Shown: positions 48,655 to 59,919 of the stretch, piece after piece
Layout of the letters: each line of letters begins with the position of its first letter
Numbering within the stretch: position 1 is the stretch's first letter
Translations under genes and position numbers: made by a program
Notes under the pieces: generated by a model
Database searches by the model: none
Seen by the model: the letters and a program-made list of their open reading frames with translations, nothing else
Told to the model about the DNA's origin: nothing
Assembly: GCA_000697355.1 (NCBI GenBank)
Contig: JNEN01000793.1
Location: 62,001 to 126,000 of the forward strand
Origin: Syncephalastrum monosporum B8922
Taxonomy: Eukaryota; Mucoromycota; Mucoromycetes; Mucorales; Syncephalastraceae
Reading direction: 5' to 3'
Length of the DNA: 64,000 bases

Positions 48655-51600
48655 ATGGAGCCCAAAACGCTACAAAGCGCAGCTGATCTCGACGTCGCGC
48701 GTTGCCGGGGAGACTGGGCCAATGTACCTGAGCTCGCCCGACGCTACAAAAAGTACCACCCGAGTGAATCCAGTACGCAAACTTGGAGCACGTCAAAGAA
48801 GACTATGAGTTTTGATATTTTTGGATGATTAGCCCTTGAAGCAACGGCGCGTCTTGAAGCCGAGTTCGCCCAGCTCTTGATGCAAGTGAGACACGACGAC
48901 GTGACCAGCAAAGGCGTCAGAGTCAACTTGGAAGAGTCCATGGATAAACGCAACGCGCAACGCAAATCCATGTGGGGTGCACATAGCACCAAGTCGACAA
49001 CAGCGGTTGCCACGCTACCCGCCACCCCACCCCCTGAATGGATGGGTTCAGATGATGGTCATCGCTACGACAATCCTGATTCGATCTCCCTCCCGCCTCA
49101 ACTTGCACCGGAACAGACCGACAAGATTCTGAAACGCTTGCAGGAACTTGTACAAAAGTACTCGACAAGCGAAGAACTGCAGAGCGCAGACGAACGTCAA
49201 GCGCAGGTATGAAAGGGCAATACCCCACCGTCCGTGCTTTTTTGTGTCACAAACCCAAAAATTTTCCCCATTTAGTTTACGAAAATCATTATTGCTCGCA
49301 TCTTTTTCGAGACCGGCCGCTACGCCAAGGCACTCGAGTCCCTCCAGATGCTTGCTCTCCGAAAAGAAGATGTTCATGCAGGCTATGGTATGGTCCTTCT
49401 GGTTCAAGCGCGTGTCATTAAAGGTCAGTTCCCTATTTTCTTTATCAATTCGGAGTCAGCATCTAAATTGATCCCGAACGAAAGGCATGTGTTTCGAGCA
49501 ACAAGGGGAAATCACAAGTGCTCTCGAAGCATACGGTGCAGCATGGGATGTGGTTGATCAACGTCCTTCGGAAAAGGGCGAGATGCTTTCATTTTGGATC
49601 GAAGAGTGTCTCTACCGCGCCATCTTGCTCCATACCCGCACCCAGTAAGGAAAAAAGCGCATTTTTACAACGTACAACTCATACGCGGCAAAGATCTGCA
49701 CCACGACAAGCATTGCGTCTCATGCGTGGATATATGCACCTTGCATCCTCGCACTGGTCTTCTTTCTGGAGAATGCACAAGCGCTGGATCGTTTTTCGTT
49801 GCTACGGCCAGCACTTGATCCGGATTTGCAAGGATGGTTCCTACTATCCCATGACCATCACCTCAGCTCCGTTGGCAGAAGGGTAATGATTAGGATTCTT
49901 TAGGCGTAGTCGTATGAGCTCATCTCAAATTATCAGTGACGAGCCGGATCTAGCAACGAAACGCGCTAACCAGACGTCAGCCTACGAGGAGCTTCTGTGT
50001 CTGACTGCACTGTACCGGAACGTGTTGAGTACATTGACGCCGCGGCTGGAGCCCCGAGCTCTGAGCGGATATGTATTAGAGCTGGCAAACTTTATTGTCG
50101 ACGCACACGATGTCATTGGCTGGGGTGAAATCAGTAATATTAAGCGCATCCTGCAGGTAACAAAGAACCCTATTATTGCTGCAGACCAGGCTTACTCGCG
50201 CGTTACGCTGATCTCATCATTTTTTTTATTCAGTTCTTCACTACAGCTAAAGAAAAGACATTCAACAGCGCTTGCCTCACGCGCCACACTTTTTTTGTAC
50301 ACCTACGCATCGGCACTTTTGACGAAGCCAAGTTGGCCTTCCGAACCTATATGGAATTAGTAGGTCTACCCGATGTCATCTTCTGGGGCGATGCCGCTGC
50401 CCAAGCAGACCCAGATCACGATATCTTGCCTGTAGAGAAGGTGAATCGCATCTATCAGAAATTGCAGACAAATCAAAAGTTACATACCGTCGAGGATGAA
50501 GCAACGGCGGACCAGTTGGGCGAAACAGAAAATGAGCAGCATATCATCCAAGTGCTCTTGGCCGCCACGCAGCTATTTGGACGTGAACTGGACCAGGGCA
50601 AACCAGCAGCATCCATCGCGGACATTGCTGTCGAAATGACGCGTCGATGCGAGTGCTCCTCGACTCTTGTGGCCGAATGCTATCGCGTGCGTGGCACCGC
50701 ATATGGCATAGCTGCGCAGCAGTGTAAGTGCATGGTGATAAAGCGTAAGCAAAACGCCTGATCTTTCTACCCTTTTATTCAGCCCATCTGCCCGAGCAAC
50801 GTTCAAACTACCACCGCGAGGCTCTCGCATCGCTTGAATACGCAAGTAAACTTGATGAGGCATCATGGCAGATACACTATGAGCTGGCTTTGCAACAAGC
50901 CCAGATGAAGGACGTCGTGGCGGCTGCGACTCACGTCGGCAAAGCCATCCAGCTCAACCCCAAACATCTTCCCTCGTGGCATCTGCTTGCGCTTATCTAC
51001 TCCTGTAAGCGCCTTCAGCAGCTTCCTTTGGGCATGCAGACCCTAGAAGCTGGTCTCCAGGAATGCAGCGCTCACTACGGCAAACCACCCGCGACGGTGG
51101 CCAGTGGTGGCCTCCCCATTCTCTCGTTGACAAACGACGAAACCGATTGTCAGACCCACATGCGTGACTCGGAGACGTATCTACGTGCACGACTCACCCA
51201 GCTTTCGTTTCTGGAATCCATTGAAGGTCCAGAAACGGCACTGAAGCTCTACCACGAGCTCTTTGGCATCTATGCCAAACTGTCACACAACTTGCTTGGT
51301 GCGACCGTAGCCGCAGCTCAATCCTCAGAGAGTATTAAACAGTTAGCCAGCAATGGCAATGGGCGACGCAAGTCGAGCGCGACTAACGACCAGCGGACTC
51401 CGGTCAGCAGTAGTTCGACGTCGTCGCGATCCCGATCCAAGTCCAACGCCTCGAACTATACCAGCAAGAACGATGCTGGCACAGAGCCTATCCCGCCTTT
51501 GCCGACACAGGCTGATCCAAGCCAAAGTGATGAGCTACATAGCCAACGACGTGCATCCTCTGGAAGTGGCCTCGACAAGAAATCAACCAAAGAAAAATCA

Positions 51601-52386
51601 ACCCGAAAGAAGAGCTTCATCGAAATGACGAAGCGTCTCCACAGCAGCCACAGCAGCAGCACCACCCACATCATACCCTCCGAAGCCGAAGTGTCGCCGA
51701 CGAGCCCCACCACGCCCTCCACAAGTACCTCCCTCACCAAGCCTTCCAGCCGTTCCCTCGCACCTTCGCTGACGCCCTCCTTTTCCATGGCAAGCATGCG
51801 CAGTAACAGCAACGCGAGCATCCTCACTGAATCGACCGCACCCAAGTTGGACGCGCCCCTCCCGAAATCGACAGTGTTTGCTCAAGTTCAACGCCAGCGA
51901 TGGCAGCATCTATTGACGCAGCTGTGGCTCCAGTCGACGCGCAGCTTTGTCAAGGCGCGCCGTATTGAAGAGGCGAGCAAGGCCATGCTCGAAGCAGAGC
52001 AGCTCGGCCTCATGGATGCCTATGTCTGGCATCAGCTCGGTAATGTCTGCATTCAGGCGAGCGAAACACGCAACGATGAGGATTTGGTGGAGACGGCCCT
52101 CGAAGCCTACAAAAAGGCGTTGTCGCTGGACCACGAGCATGTCCAGACGCACGTCGATATGGCGGCGGTTTACATGCGCTCCAACGAGTGGGAGCTCGCA
52201 GAAGGCCTGCTGGACAGGATCACCCAAGGGCCAGGATGGGACCATGCCCAAGCCTGGTTCTTACTCGGCAACTGCTACAAGCAACAGCATTGCTTCGAGC
52301 GCGCCAAGGATTGCCTTCTGTATGCTCTCGACCTGAGCGAGACCACTCCTATCACGAGCTTCAGTATCTTACCTCGCTTTGTCTAA
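48655..52386 (+). CDS. TTC7/YPP1-like TPR protein of the PI4K complex
   Basis: A tetratricopeptide protein like human TTC7 and yeast Ypp1, which with Efr3 places PI4-kinase (Stt4) at the plasma membrane. It starts MEPKTLQSADLDVARCRGDW. TPR-like segments are IFFETGRYAKALESLQMLAL, MCFEQQGEITSALEAYGAAW, KAIQLNPKHLPSWHLLALIY, LGNVCIQASETRNDEDLVET and YKKALSLDHEHVQTHVDMAA. The fifth exon was chosen in the frame reading ALRLMRGYMHLASSHWSSFW, HKRWIVFR and DGSYYP, because it joins both neighbours and matches the family pattern as I recall it; another frame also looks open. An S/T-rich disordered insert lies at about 51350-51850. It ends in a TPR tail at 52386, near 1,000 residues. Confidence 0.87.
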
Positions 52387-53219
52387 GTAACTTTCATCAC
52401 ATTCAAGTGAAAATAGTAGCATTTTTATATCATAGTAATACATTGTCATTCGAAAGTTCATGCTTCGGCGCAATTTCAAAGCCATGTCAAATGCTGCCGT
52501 GTACAGGTATCTTATACGGCAAATAGAGGTCTGTTAGTTGCTGGTATCATTAACTCAGAGTAAATTTCTGCTCACGCAGCGCGGTTACTGTCCTCAGCGG
52601 TGGGCGTTCCGGCGATTTTACATCTTATCCTGGTTCGGGAGGGAAGTCTTCAAGCAGAATAGACTGTCAGTCCATAGTGATATATGTACTGTAAACTTGA
52701 CCAATGTGTTTGTATGATGTGGTGGTGGTTTTAGATGGTGATGCTCAGCACCTACAAACCGTTTATAAGCGATATCAGCAGGCAGAAACTTTTGGATAAC
52801 AGCTGTTGCAAGAAGCCGTGACCTTATGGCAAAGCCTTGTGCTCCTATTAAAGAAGGATGTGAATTCATATATCAATTGACAAGGCGGGGATTTTAGCTT
52901 TCAAGTCGTAAAACAATAGGCCTTAGAAGTCAAATGCGCAGCTATAAAACAGAAATCACCTGAATGGCGGCTATGTTCCTTTTATCAACAGCACCATCAC
53001 GCAGCGTGTACCCGTATAACTTCCATCGTTATCGCTCATGAGCGATATGAATCAATCTGCAGAGTACTGCAGTTTTAAACTATCAAATGCTGAACCTTAA
53101 TGAGAGGGCCGGGTGTGACAAGAATTAAAAGTCAGGAAGGAAATGGGCAGTAGCGAAAAGTCGACGAGTGCGTGCTTTTCAAACAGCTGTCGATTGTGTT
53201 TTCGCTTAACGTCTGGGCG
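52387..53219. other. Intergenic, TTC7 3' flank and RING-gene promoter
   Basis: About 830 bp without a recognisable gene. The only structure noted is an 18-bp perfect palindrome (53030-53047). A minus-strand open frame at 52618-52869 has no family features and is not called. Confidence 0.55.
53030..53047. promoter_or_regulatory. 18-bp perfect palindrome upstream of RING gene
   Basis: TATCGCTCATGAGCGATA is a perfect inverted repeat centred 181 bp upstream of the RING-gene ATG. It could bind a dimeric factor, but no known consensus is matched with confidence. Confidence 0.5.
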
Positions 53220-55198
53220 ATGGAGTCTATACGATCAGACGGAAGGAGCTCAAAGCCGCCCAAGTCGGTGGCTCATGCCTGGCAGGATTTCGCCAAGCAA
53301 ATGACGCACAAACACATGCAGAAAGGAGATTCGACTACATTAACGACCGTCGGCACTGTGGAGCATACCGCGGCCACACACGCTGCTGGTACTACTGCAG
53401 CTGCGAATGCCCCGACTGATCGACACTCACCCAATCCGTGGAAGTCGTATGCTCAAGAAGAGTGTCGTTTGCATCGTCCCGTCGCTCTCCCACCCAAACC
53501 ACCCCAATCCAGTTCACCTCCTTCCAGCTTGCCTCATTCGACCTCCACCTCAACCTCCACCTCCACTGCAACGTCACTCACCACCACTTCACGACGACAC
53601 GACAGCAGCTCACCGAGAAGGTTATCCTGCTCCAGCGAGCGAGCGGCACCTTCGAATGGGCCGTCGACGATCCTGTGCTTCTGCCAACTGCCGGCTGCGG
53701 TCCTTCATACGGAGGAATTCGGTCCTATTTTGGAATGCCATTACTCGTCAGGCACTGATCTGACGCAGCACGACGGCGGCGTAGAATGCCCTCCGACGAT
53801 CTGTGCCTTCCACCTTCACAAGCACGCTTGGCTAACGATCAAACGCAATCATGAAGCAGGGAAATATCGGGCCCATGAGGAGCTGCGTGTGTGTCCGTAC
53901 TTCAACTCGGTCGTCTGTATTCTGTTGCGGACAGCAAACGATTATCCAAAGCGCTTCTTGGGTGCTCCCAAGTGTTACTGTAACGAAGCTGCCATTTACT
54001 CGGCAAGTAGGCACACGCCACACCACTTTTATTTCTACTGCACCCACTGCACCTTTTTTACGTGGGCTAGTCAAGCCTATATCCTTCCACGCGATAGCCC
54101 TGTCCATCCTGTCACCGTCTCCACGCCCACCTCCTCTTCCACCTACTGCGGCAAACCTATCGACACCATCCCTAACTTTACTCCATCCACCGTCACCTCC
54201 TGCGCATCATCCCGTCCGCCGTCGGATCACCATCTTTCCCCCAAGTCCGCCCCCGCCAGCCCGACCCGCGAGCCGCAACGCGCCTTGCTCGACAGCCTCA
54301 CTAAGTCTGATTGGGACAAGGAAAACGCGAGCATATATATGTCTGCAGCCCCTCGACCAGCGCAGCCCTTTGTGCGTCTTGAAGTAGCGCCTCGAAGCAA
54401 CCCACCACCCATAGCAGCTGATTTTCTGCGTCTGCTCGAGGCAGCCCGTTTGCCAGAGATGGATCAGAAGGCAACGGCACATCAAGATGAGAAACAGCGG
54501 CCACAGCCTATGCTTGTACCCACCTCGGTCCTCATGCAACGATCCGCGAAAGCGGGGTCCACTAAGGCCGATGACCTGCTGCGCCAAGAGAAACAGCGCA
54601 AGGCCAGCGCACGAGCAGAGAAGGAGCTCGAGCGCTTGCTGGTTCGCTTGCAGGAGCTGCGGGCGGAATACAACGATTACAGCGATCGGAAACACCTTCG
54701 GACTGAGCTGATGTCAAGGATGAGGCGAGATATATATAATTCTCAGAAAAAGTACGACCGGGAAGTCCAAAAAGAACGGAGCGCTCGGCGCATAGAGAAA
54801 GACATGGCAGCGTCGATCGAGCAACTCGAGCAAGAGCTCAAGTCCAAGCAGGAGCGACGTTTACGCTTGGAAGAGTATGTCGAGCCTTTCACAGTAAACG
54901 TCAATGAGCGAGTACGAGAGACGGACGACACAAGGCTGATATATACGGATGAACTCAAGGAGAAAGAGCCTGCTGAAGAAGCCAGATGCCGTGTTTGCTC
55001 GAAGCCGAACGCTAACTACGCACTTATACCCTGTTTCCATATAGGCAAGTGAGCTTTTCTCTCTGTTTGTACAGTTGGGCTTACTTTATATGTTCTTTAT
55101 TTCTTGTAGCGTACTGCCAGGATTGCGCTCTCAAGGCTGACGAATGCCATGTCTGTAAGACTATTAAGCATTCTGTTCAGAGAATCTACTTGGCATGA
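53220..55198 (+). CDS. RING-finger protein with GRF-like zinc motif and coiled coil
   Basis: A probable E3 ubiquitin ligase of a fungal type I do not recognise. Two exons (53220-55044, 55110-55198) give 637 residues. After a low-complexity N-terminus comes a Cys-rich region, ending CYCNEAAIY...FYFYCTHCTFFTW, that resembles a GRF zinc finger (nucleic-acid binding). A disordered stretch and a strong coiled coil follow (KEKELERLLVRLQELRAEYN is representative of the register). The C-terminal RING is CRVCSKPNANYALIPCFHIA then YCQDCALKADECHVC. The RING is only complete if the intron uses a GC donor (AG|GCAAGT at 55045), which I accept. The protein ends 14 residues after the last Cys. Ligase activity is inferred from the RING. 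Confidence 0.78.
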
Positions 55199-55467
55199 AT
55201 GTAAAAAAAAAAGCACGGCCACGGAAAGAAAAAATCTTCAATTCCTTCCCTCTCTCGGTCCCTCCCCTTCTTACTATGTATTATATGTCCATATCTCTCG
55301 CATAATCTCTCTCCCTCTCTTCATCCTTTATCATTCTTATCATTTGCGAACCCCCGCCTCGTCCGTTACACTCACCCATTAGTCTGTACAGAACGCGATA
55401 ATAATATTCATCGGTCATAGCCCTTTTCTTTTTCTTCTGATATATATAATTAAGGTGTTATCTGCAT

Positions 55468-56896
55468 TCATAGATCAAAGTACGGGCCATATGGCAAAAG
55501 CATCGACCAGAAGCTCACATATGCCGGGCTGCCAGGTTCTTCTTCTTCTTCTTCTACGGAGGCCTCTCGCATAACGTCAGCTGCTGCGGGTATATCGTTA
55601 CTCTGAGCATCTTGCTTAGGGGCAGCAGGGGCATGAAACTCTTGCGGGGATTCCTCATGCGGCTGCTCGTCCACAGCCATGGGTTCATCTCCGTAGTCAT
55701 CCTCGTGCTCGTCGCTGCTGGGATTGCTGTCGTGATTAGGCTCTTTACTGAGTAGCTCTATGTCGGGTACCGAGACGAGCTGGGTCAAGTCCAGCATGGG
55801 TGTAGTGGTATGGTGGTTTTTCTGCTGCTGCTGTTGCTGCTGTGCCTGGGCGAGCTTCTGTAGAACAGAGGTGGTTTTCTTTTTGTGGCGTTGTTGACCA
55901 TCGATACGACGCACACCCAAGGAGGTACCAATCACAACAGGTGGAGCAGCCGCATGTTGTGAGGGCGATCGGAAGGGTGAGATAGCTTGTGGGTTGCTGG
56001 AGGATGTCATGATGGCGATGGGATCTTCTGGGTCGGATATCTCGTCTTGGGAATCAGCCACGTCGAGCGATGCGGCCGTGGCAGCTGCACTCACTGACGA
56101 GGGTCTCAGACGGCGGCGCTTTCGTAGTGGCGAGGGCGTGGGTGCGGGTACATCTTCTACGGGTGCTGTTACCGCGGGTAATGGTGCAGGCGAAGGAGCA
56201 GGCATCGGCGATTCTGGTTCAGTTGCCACAGCATCCAGCGCCGGCATCTCTGCTCTTGATTGTTCTGTCCCGGATGCATAGCTTTCTGTTTCCCCAAGTT
56301 CTCTGGCGTTATCCAGCGAAAAAGATGAGTCGTCGCTGTCTTCGTCGGCGCTCTCGATGCTGTCTTCTAAACTCTGCTCGTCATCCACGTCTTCCGTCGT
56401 ACCGTCCGTGTCGTGGTCCTCGCGGTCCTCCTCATCGTCGTCATCCTCCGCCTCGCTGGAGATGTGGCCCACTGAAGAGGATGAGGAGTCGAGGCCATCA
56501 TCTTGCTGGACCTTCTGAGACTGCTTTTTGTCACGGTAGGCAGCCGAGGTGGAAGCGGTGATTGTCTCGGCCTGCGTATTTTCATGCACTTTGACCTTGA
56601 GCCGCGCTGAGACGCGTCGTTCACTTGTGTCGATAGGTAGCAGCTCCTCTTCACTCTCCGAAGTCTCGTCTTCTCGAGCCCGCTTGGTGCGCTTCCGTGG
56701 GCGAGCCTCTGAATTGGCTCATTTAGCGTCAAGAGCCCGTAAAAGGACAGTACCTCGTAGGATGTTACTCACTCTGCTGTTTCTTTTCAGGTTTTGTATT
56801 GATGCGCCTTGACAATAGTTTCCGAGGTGTCCTGGCAGGCTCATTTTCGTCCTGGGCGGAGGCGGTGGACCGTGGCCGAGATTCGCGAGAGGACAT
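55468..56896 (-). CDS. Acidic, disordered protein of unknown function
   Basis: I do not recognise this protein. It starts MSSRESRPRSTASAQDENEP (56896), with one or two short introns near 56710-56775. It is basic at the N-terminus (RKLLSRRINTKPEKK, PRKRTKRARED). A long D/E/S-rich segment follows (EAEDDDDEEDREDHD). The middle has KRRRLRPS, a possible nuclear localisation signal, and a Q7 tract. The end is acidic, with EEEEEE, and then a hydrophobic tail, YVSFWSMLLPYGPYFDL. Composition suggests a nuclear, chromatin- or histone-binding role, but no domain supports this. It is divergent from the RIM20 gene (203 bp) and convergent with the RING gene (269 bp). Confidence 0.72.
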
Positions 56897-57099
56897 GATG
56901 GTCAGGTGCAGAACACATAAAAGAGGCACAGGCGCGTATCATTGTGCGTTCGAATAAAAAACGGTTTGGGGCTCCGCCAGAATGAGCGGTATCCGAATGA
57001 TGAAATGCCGGAGCACTCAGGAAGTGGGCGCGTTTGCCGAGACATAAGCCAAGACGCTTCTCTCTCTCTCTTCAATCCACCCCCTTCCTCGCTAGACAA

Positions 57100-59896
57100 A
57101 TGAGCGTTCATTCGGGTTCCTCCCCGACCTCTTCGCCCATTGGCGCTAAGCGCCCGGCAGAAACGAACATGCTCGCTGTACCGACCAAACACACCCAGCG
57201 TGTCTCTTGGACTCCTTACCTCAGAAAATACATTTCGAACGGTTATGCTGAGCACCCCGATCTTTACACAGACGACTTCCGTGTCCTTGACGAACTGCGA
57301 AACGACTGCATCTACATGGATTCAAGCGAAAAAGCTCTTAATCGTTTAATAAAGTCAGTGTGGCCTCTTGTTGTCGCCAATCGAGTCTCAATCTTCTCTC
57401 CTCCCCCAGGTACTATGCCCAGCTTGCCTTTCTCGGCTCCAAGTTTCCAATTGATGTATGTCGACCATGTCTATCTTCTCCTGCTTCTGATGTATTTCTA
57501 TTTTAAGGTTGGTGTCGAGTTTCCTTGGCAGCAGGCACACAAGCCCGATTCTGGTAAAAATAATAGGCAGCAATTGCATCTGACAGATCGTGGTACTGAC
57601 CCCGCCTGCTAGCACCCATTGCCCATCGGAACATGCATTACGAAAAGGCATGTGTGCTTTATTGCATCGGTGCGCTCTACAGTCAGCTTGGAAATGCAGA
57701 AAACCGGTTGTCCGGTGAAAGTGTGAAGCGTGCTAGTAATCACTTTCAGGTACAGTATGCCAAATGAATGATACGGATCTGAACCTGATCTACTATGTAG
57801 AGTGCTGCAGGATGCTTCAAGCATTTGCAGGATGTCGTTGTACCCGAGATGCGTATACCCCCCACGTCTGACATGTCGACGCCCGCGCTGCAAACCTTGA
57901 CCAATCTCATGCTTGCCCAGGCCCAGGAGTGCGTATGGCAACGAGCAGCCATGGATCAGCTGCGCGATGGCACCATTGCACGCGTAGCCATCAAGATAGC
58001 AGAGTATTACGATGCTGCCCATGAGCTTGCCACCCATTCGTCCACCCAAAACGTCTACTCCAAGGTCTGGCTGACACATATGCAAGTCAAAGCCCACCAT
58101 TTCACAGCCGCAGCTCAGTTTCGAAAGGCATGTGAGTGCATTTCCCAAAACAAATACGGCGAGGAAGTGGCTCGACTACGGGAAGCAAGCAGCCTCGTCA
58201 AGGGTGTCTTTGACATGACTAAATCCGTCTTTGGCGGCCCCGTCGTCAGTGAAGCCGTCATCAGCGACTTGCGATCCTTGCAGCAAATCATTCAAACCAA
58301 CCTGGCTCGAGCTGAAAAGGACAATGACTTGATTTATCTCGAGGTCGTGCCCTCCTCTTCCGCTCTTCCTCCCATTCAGAAATCAGACATGGTACGAGCT
58401 ATCGCACCACCTGAAGTAGCGGATCCGGTGGCCTTGATGATGTCAAATGAACGTAGAGCCGAGGTGATGCCACATCCAATTATTGGCCTTCCCCTTTTCC
58501 AGAAATTGGTGCCATTTGCTGTCCACCAAGCTGCCAGCGTCTACGTTGATCGGAAGGAGCGTGTCATCAAAGAGGATGTCGTGGGTCGTCTCGAAGAAAT
58601 GACAGCTGTATACCACAGGTACCATCCCCTGACCACCCTCTACATATTATGCTCATAGGATGATAGCTCGCTTCAATCGTTAAATCTGCTTTCCTTACTC
58701 GCTGGGCTCGAGCGGACGGACGGATTACCGAGCACACTGTACAGTCAGGCGGCTCAAGTACGCGCCGAGGCAGGCTCTCAAGCACTCTACCGAATGTGGG
58801 ATGATATCCAGGATGCATCCCGGCACAATATGGAAATTCTGGATGATATTTTTAACGCCCTGGACGAAGAACAAGAAGAGGATGAATCGATGCGAACACG
58901 ATTCCGTGGGCGTAAGTATTATTTGGATCAGCTCTACAGTGAGGATATGACCTTCTTATTTTTCTTTTCCCTACAGAATGGAACAGGCCTGAATCACAAG
59001 CGTTTACAGCCCAATTAGCAGAGCAAGGGCAGCAACACCGGTCCACGCTCATGTCAGCACAAAAAGCGGACCAAATCGTATACAGCAAGTTGGAAACGTG
59101 GGCCAAGATCATTGATGTGCTCGCTCTTCCAGAAGACGAACTCGAAAACTCTGTACCTGGGTCTAGTGGCAGCGACGACGCAAACCACGAACTGGTGGAC
59201 CGGCTGCGGGAGCTCGTGAATGAGATGGATGACCAATTGATCAAACGGAGGCAAATTGGCGACCGCGCCAAAAAGACATCCAACGGCGATGATATTTCAC
59301 CTGCTTTATTACGAAAAGCGGCCCAGCTGACGTCCAAGTCGCCAGTGGTCAAAATCGATCCTGCTCAATTCGAAGAACTTTTCGTGGATGAGCTACGCAA
59401 ATATGATGTCTATCTCATGGAGATTGATCGCCAAGACGAGCGCCAAGGCCAGATATTGCGAGAGATGTCACAACTACACCATGCTTTTACAACCCAAAAC
59501 AGCAGTTCGGCGGCAGCCAAAAGGGAACGTGCGCTCCAAAATCTGTCGCAAGCATACCATAAATTTACCGAGATTAAGACAAATTTGCAAGAAGGGCTCA
59601 AGGTAATATAGACTCCTATAGAGGCTCAGAAGGGGTTGTCAAGATATATTGACTGACCATCCTCTCTAGTTTTACCTGGACCATGCGCAAAGCCTGACCT
59701 ATCTCCGTGATACCTGCCAGAAATACTGTTATCATCGACGTGTCGAATCTGAACAGCTGATCGAGTAGGTGACAACTTTTTAACAATCCTTCATATTGAT
59801 CTAAAACGAAATGATAGGCAACTCGGTGGCAGTTTTTCAAACTTATCAGTAGACCCTCCATCACATCAAGACAAACAGTGGAGTTCCTCAGGCTAA
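57100..59896 (+). CDS. RIM20: BRO1-domain protein, RIM20/PalA-like
   Basis: An Alix/Bro1-family scaffold. Rim20/PalA links ESCRT-III to processing of the pH-responsive factor Rim101/PacC. It starts [20 protein letters not shown]. The BRO1 domain includes [70 protein letters not shown] and [12 protein letters not shown]. The LGSKFPID motif favours Rim20/PalA over endosomal Bro1. The Alix-type V domain follows ([28 protein letters not shown] [19 protein letters not shown]). The last intron (GTAGGT...GATAG) extends the end from LIE to [18 protein letters not shown] and stops at 59894. No proline-rich Alix tail is present. Several introns are short. It faces TFIIE-alpha with 23 bp between stops. 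Confidence 0.82.
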
Positions 59897-59919
59897 ACAC
59901 CACACTTTCCCTTCCCTTT

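Noticed and set aside
49594..49886. Alternative frame of TTC7 exon 5 (ALDRFSLLRPALDPDL...)
   Set aside because: Looks protein-like but does not join the next exon in phase; the frame with HKRWIVFR and DGSYYP fits both junctions and the family pattern.
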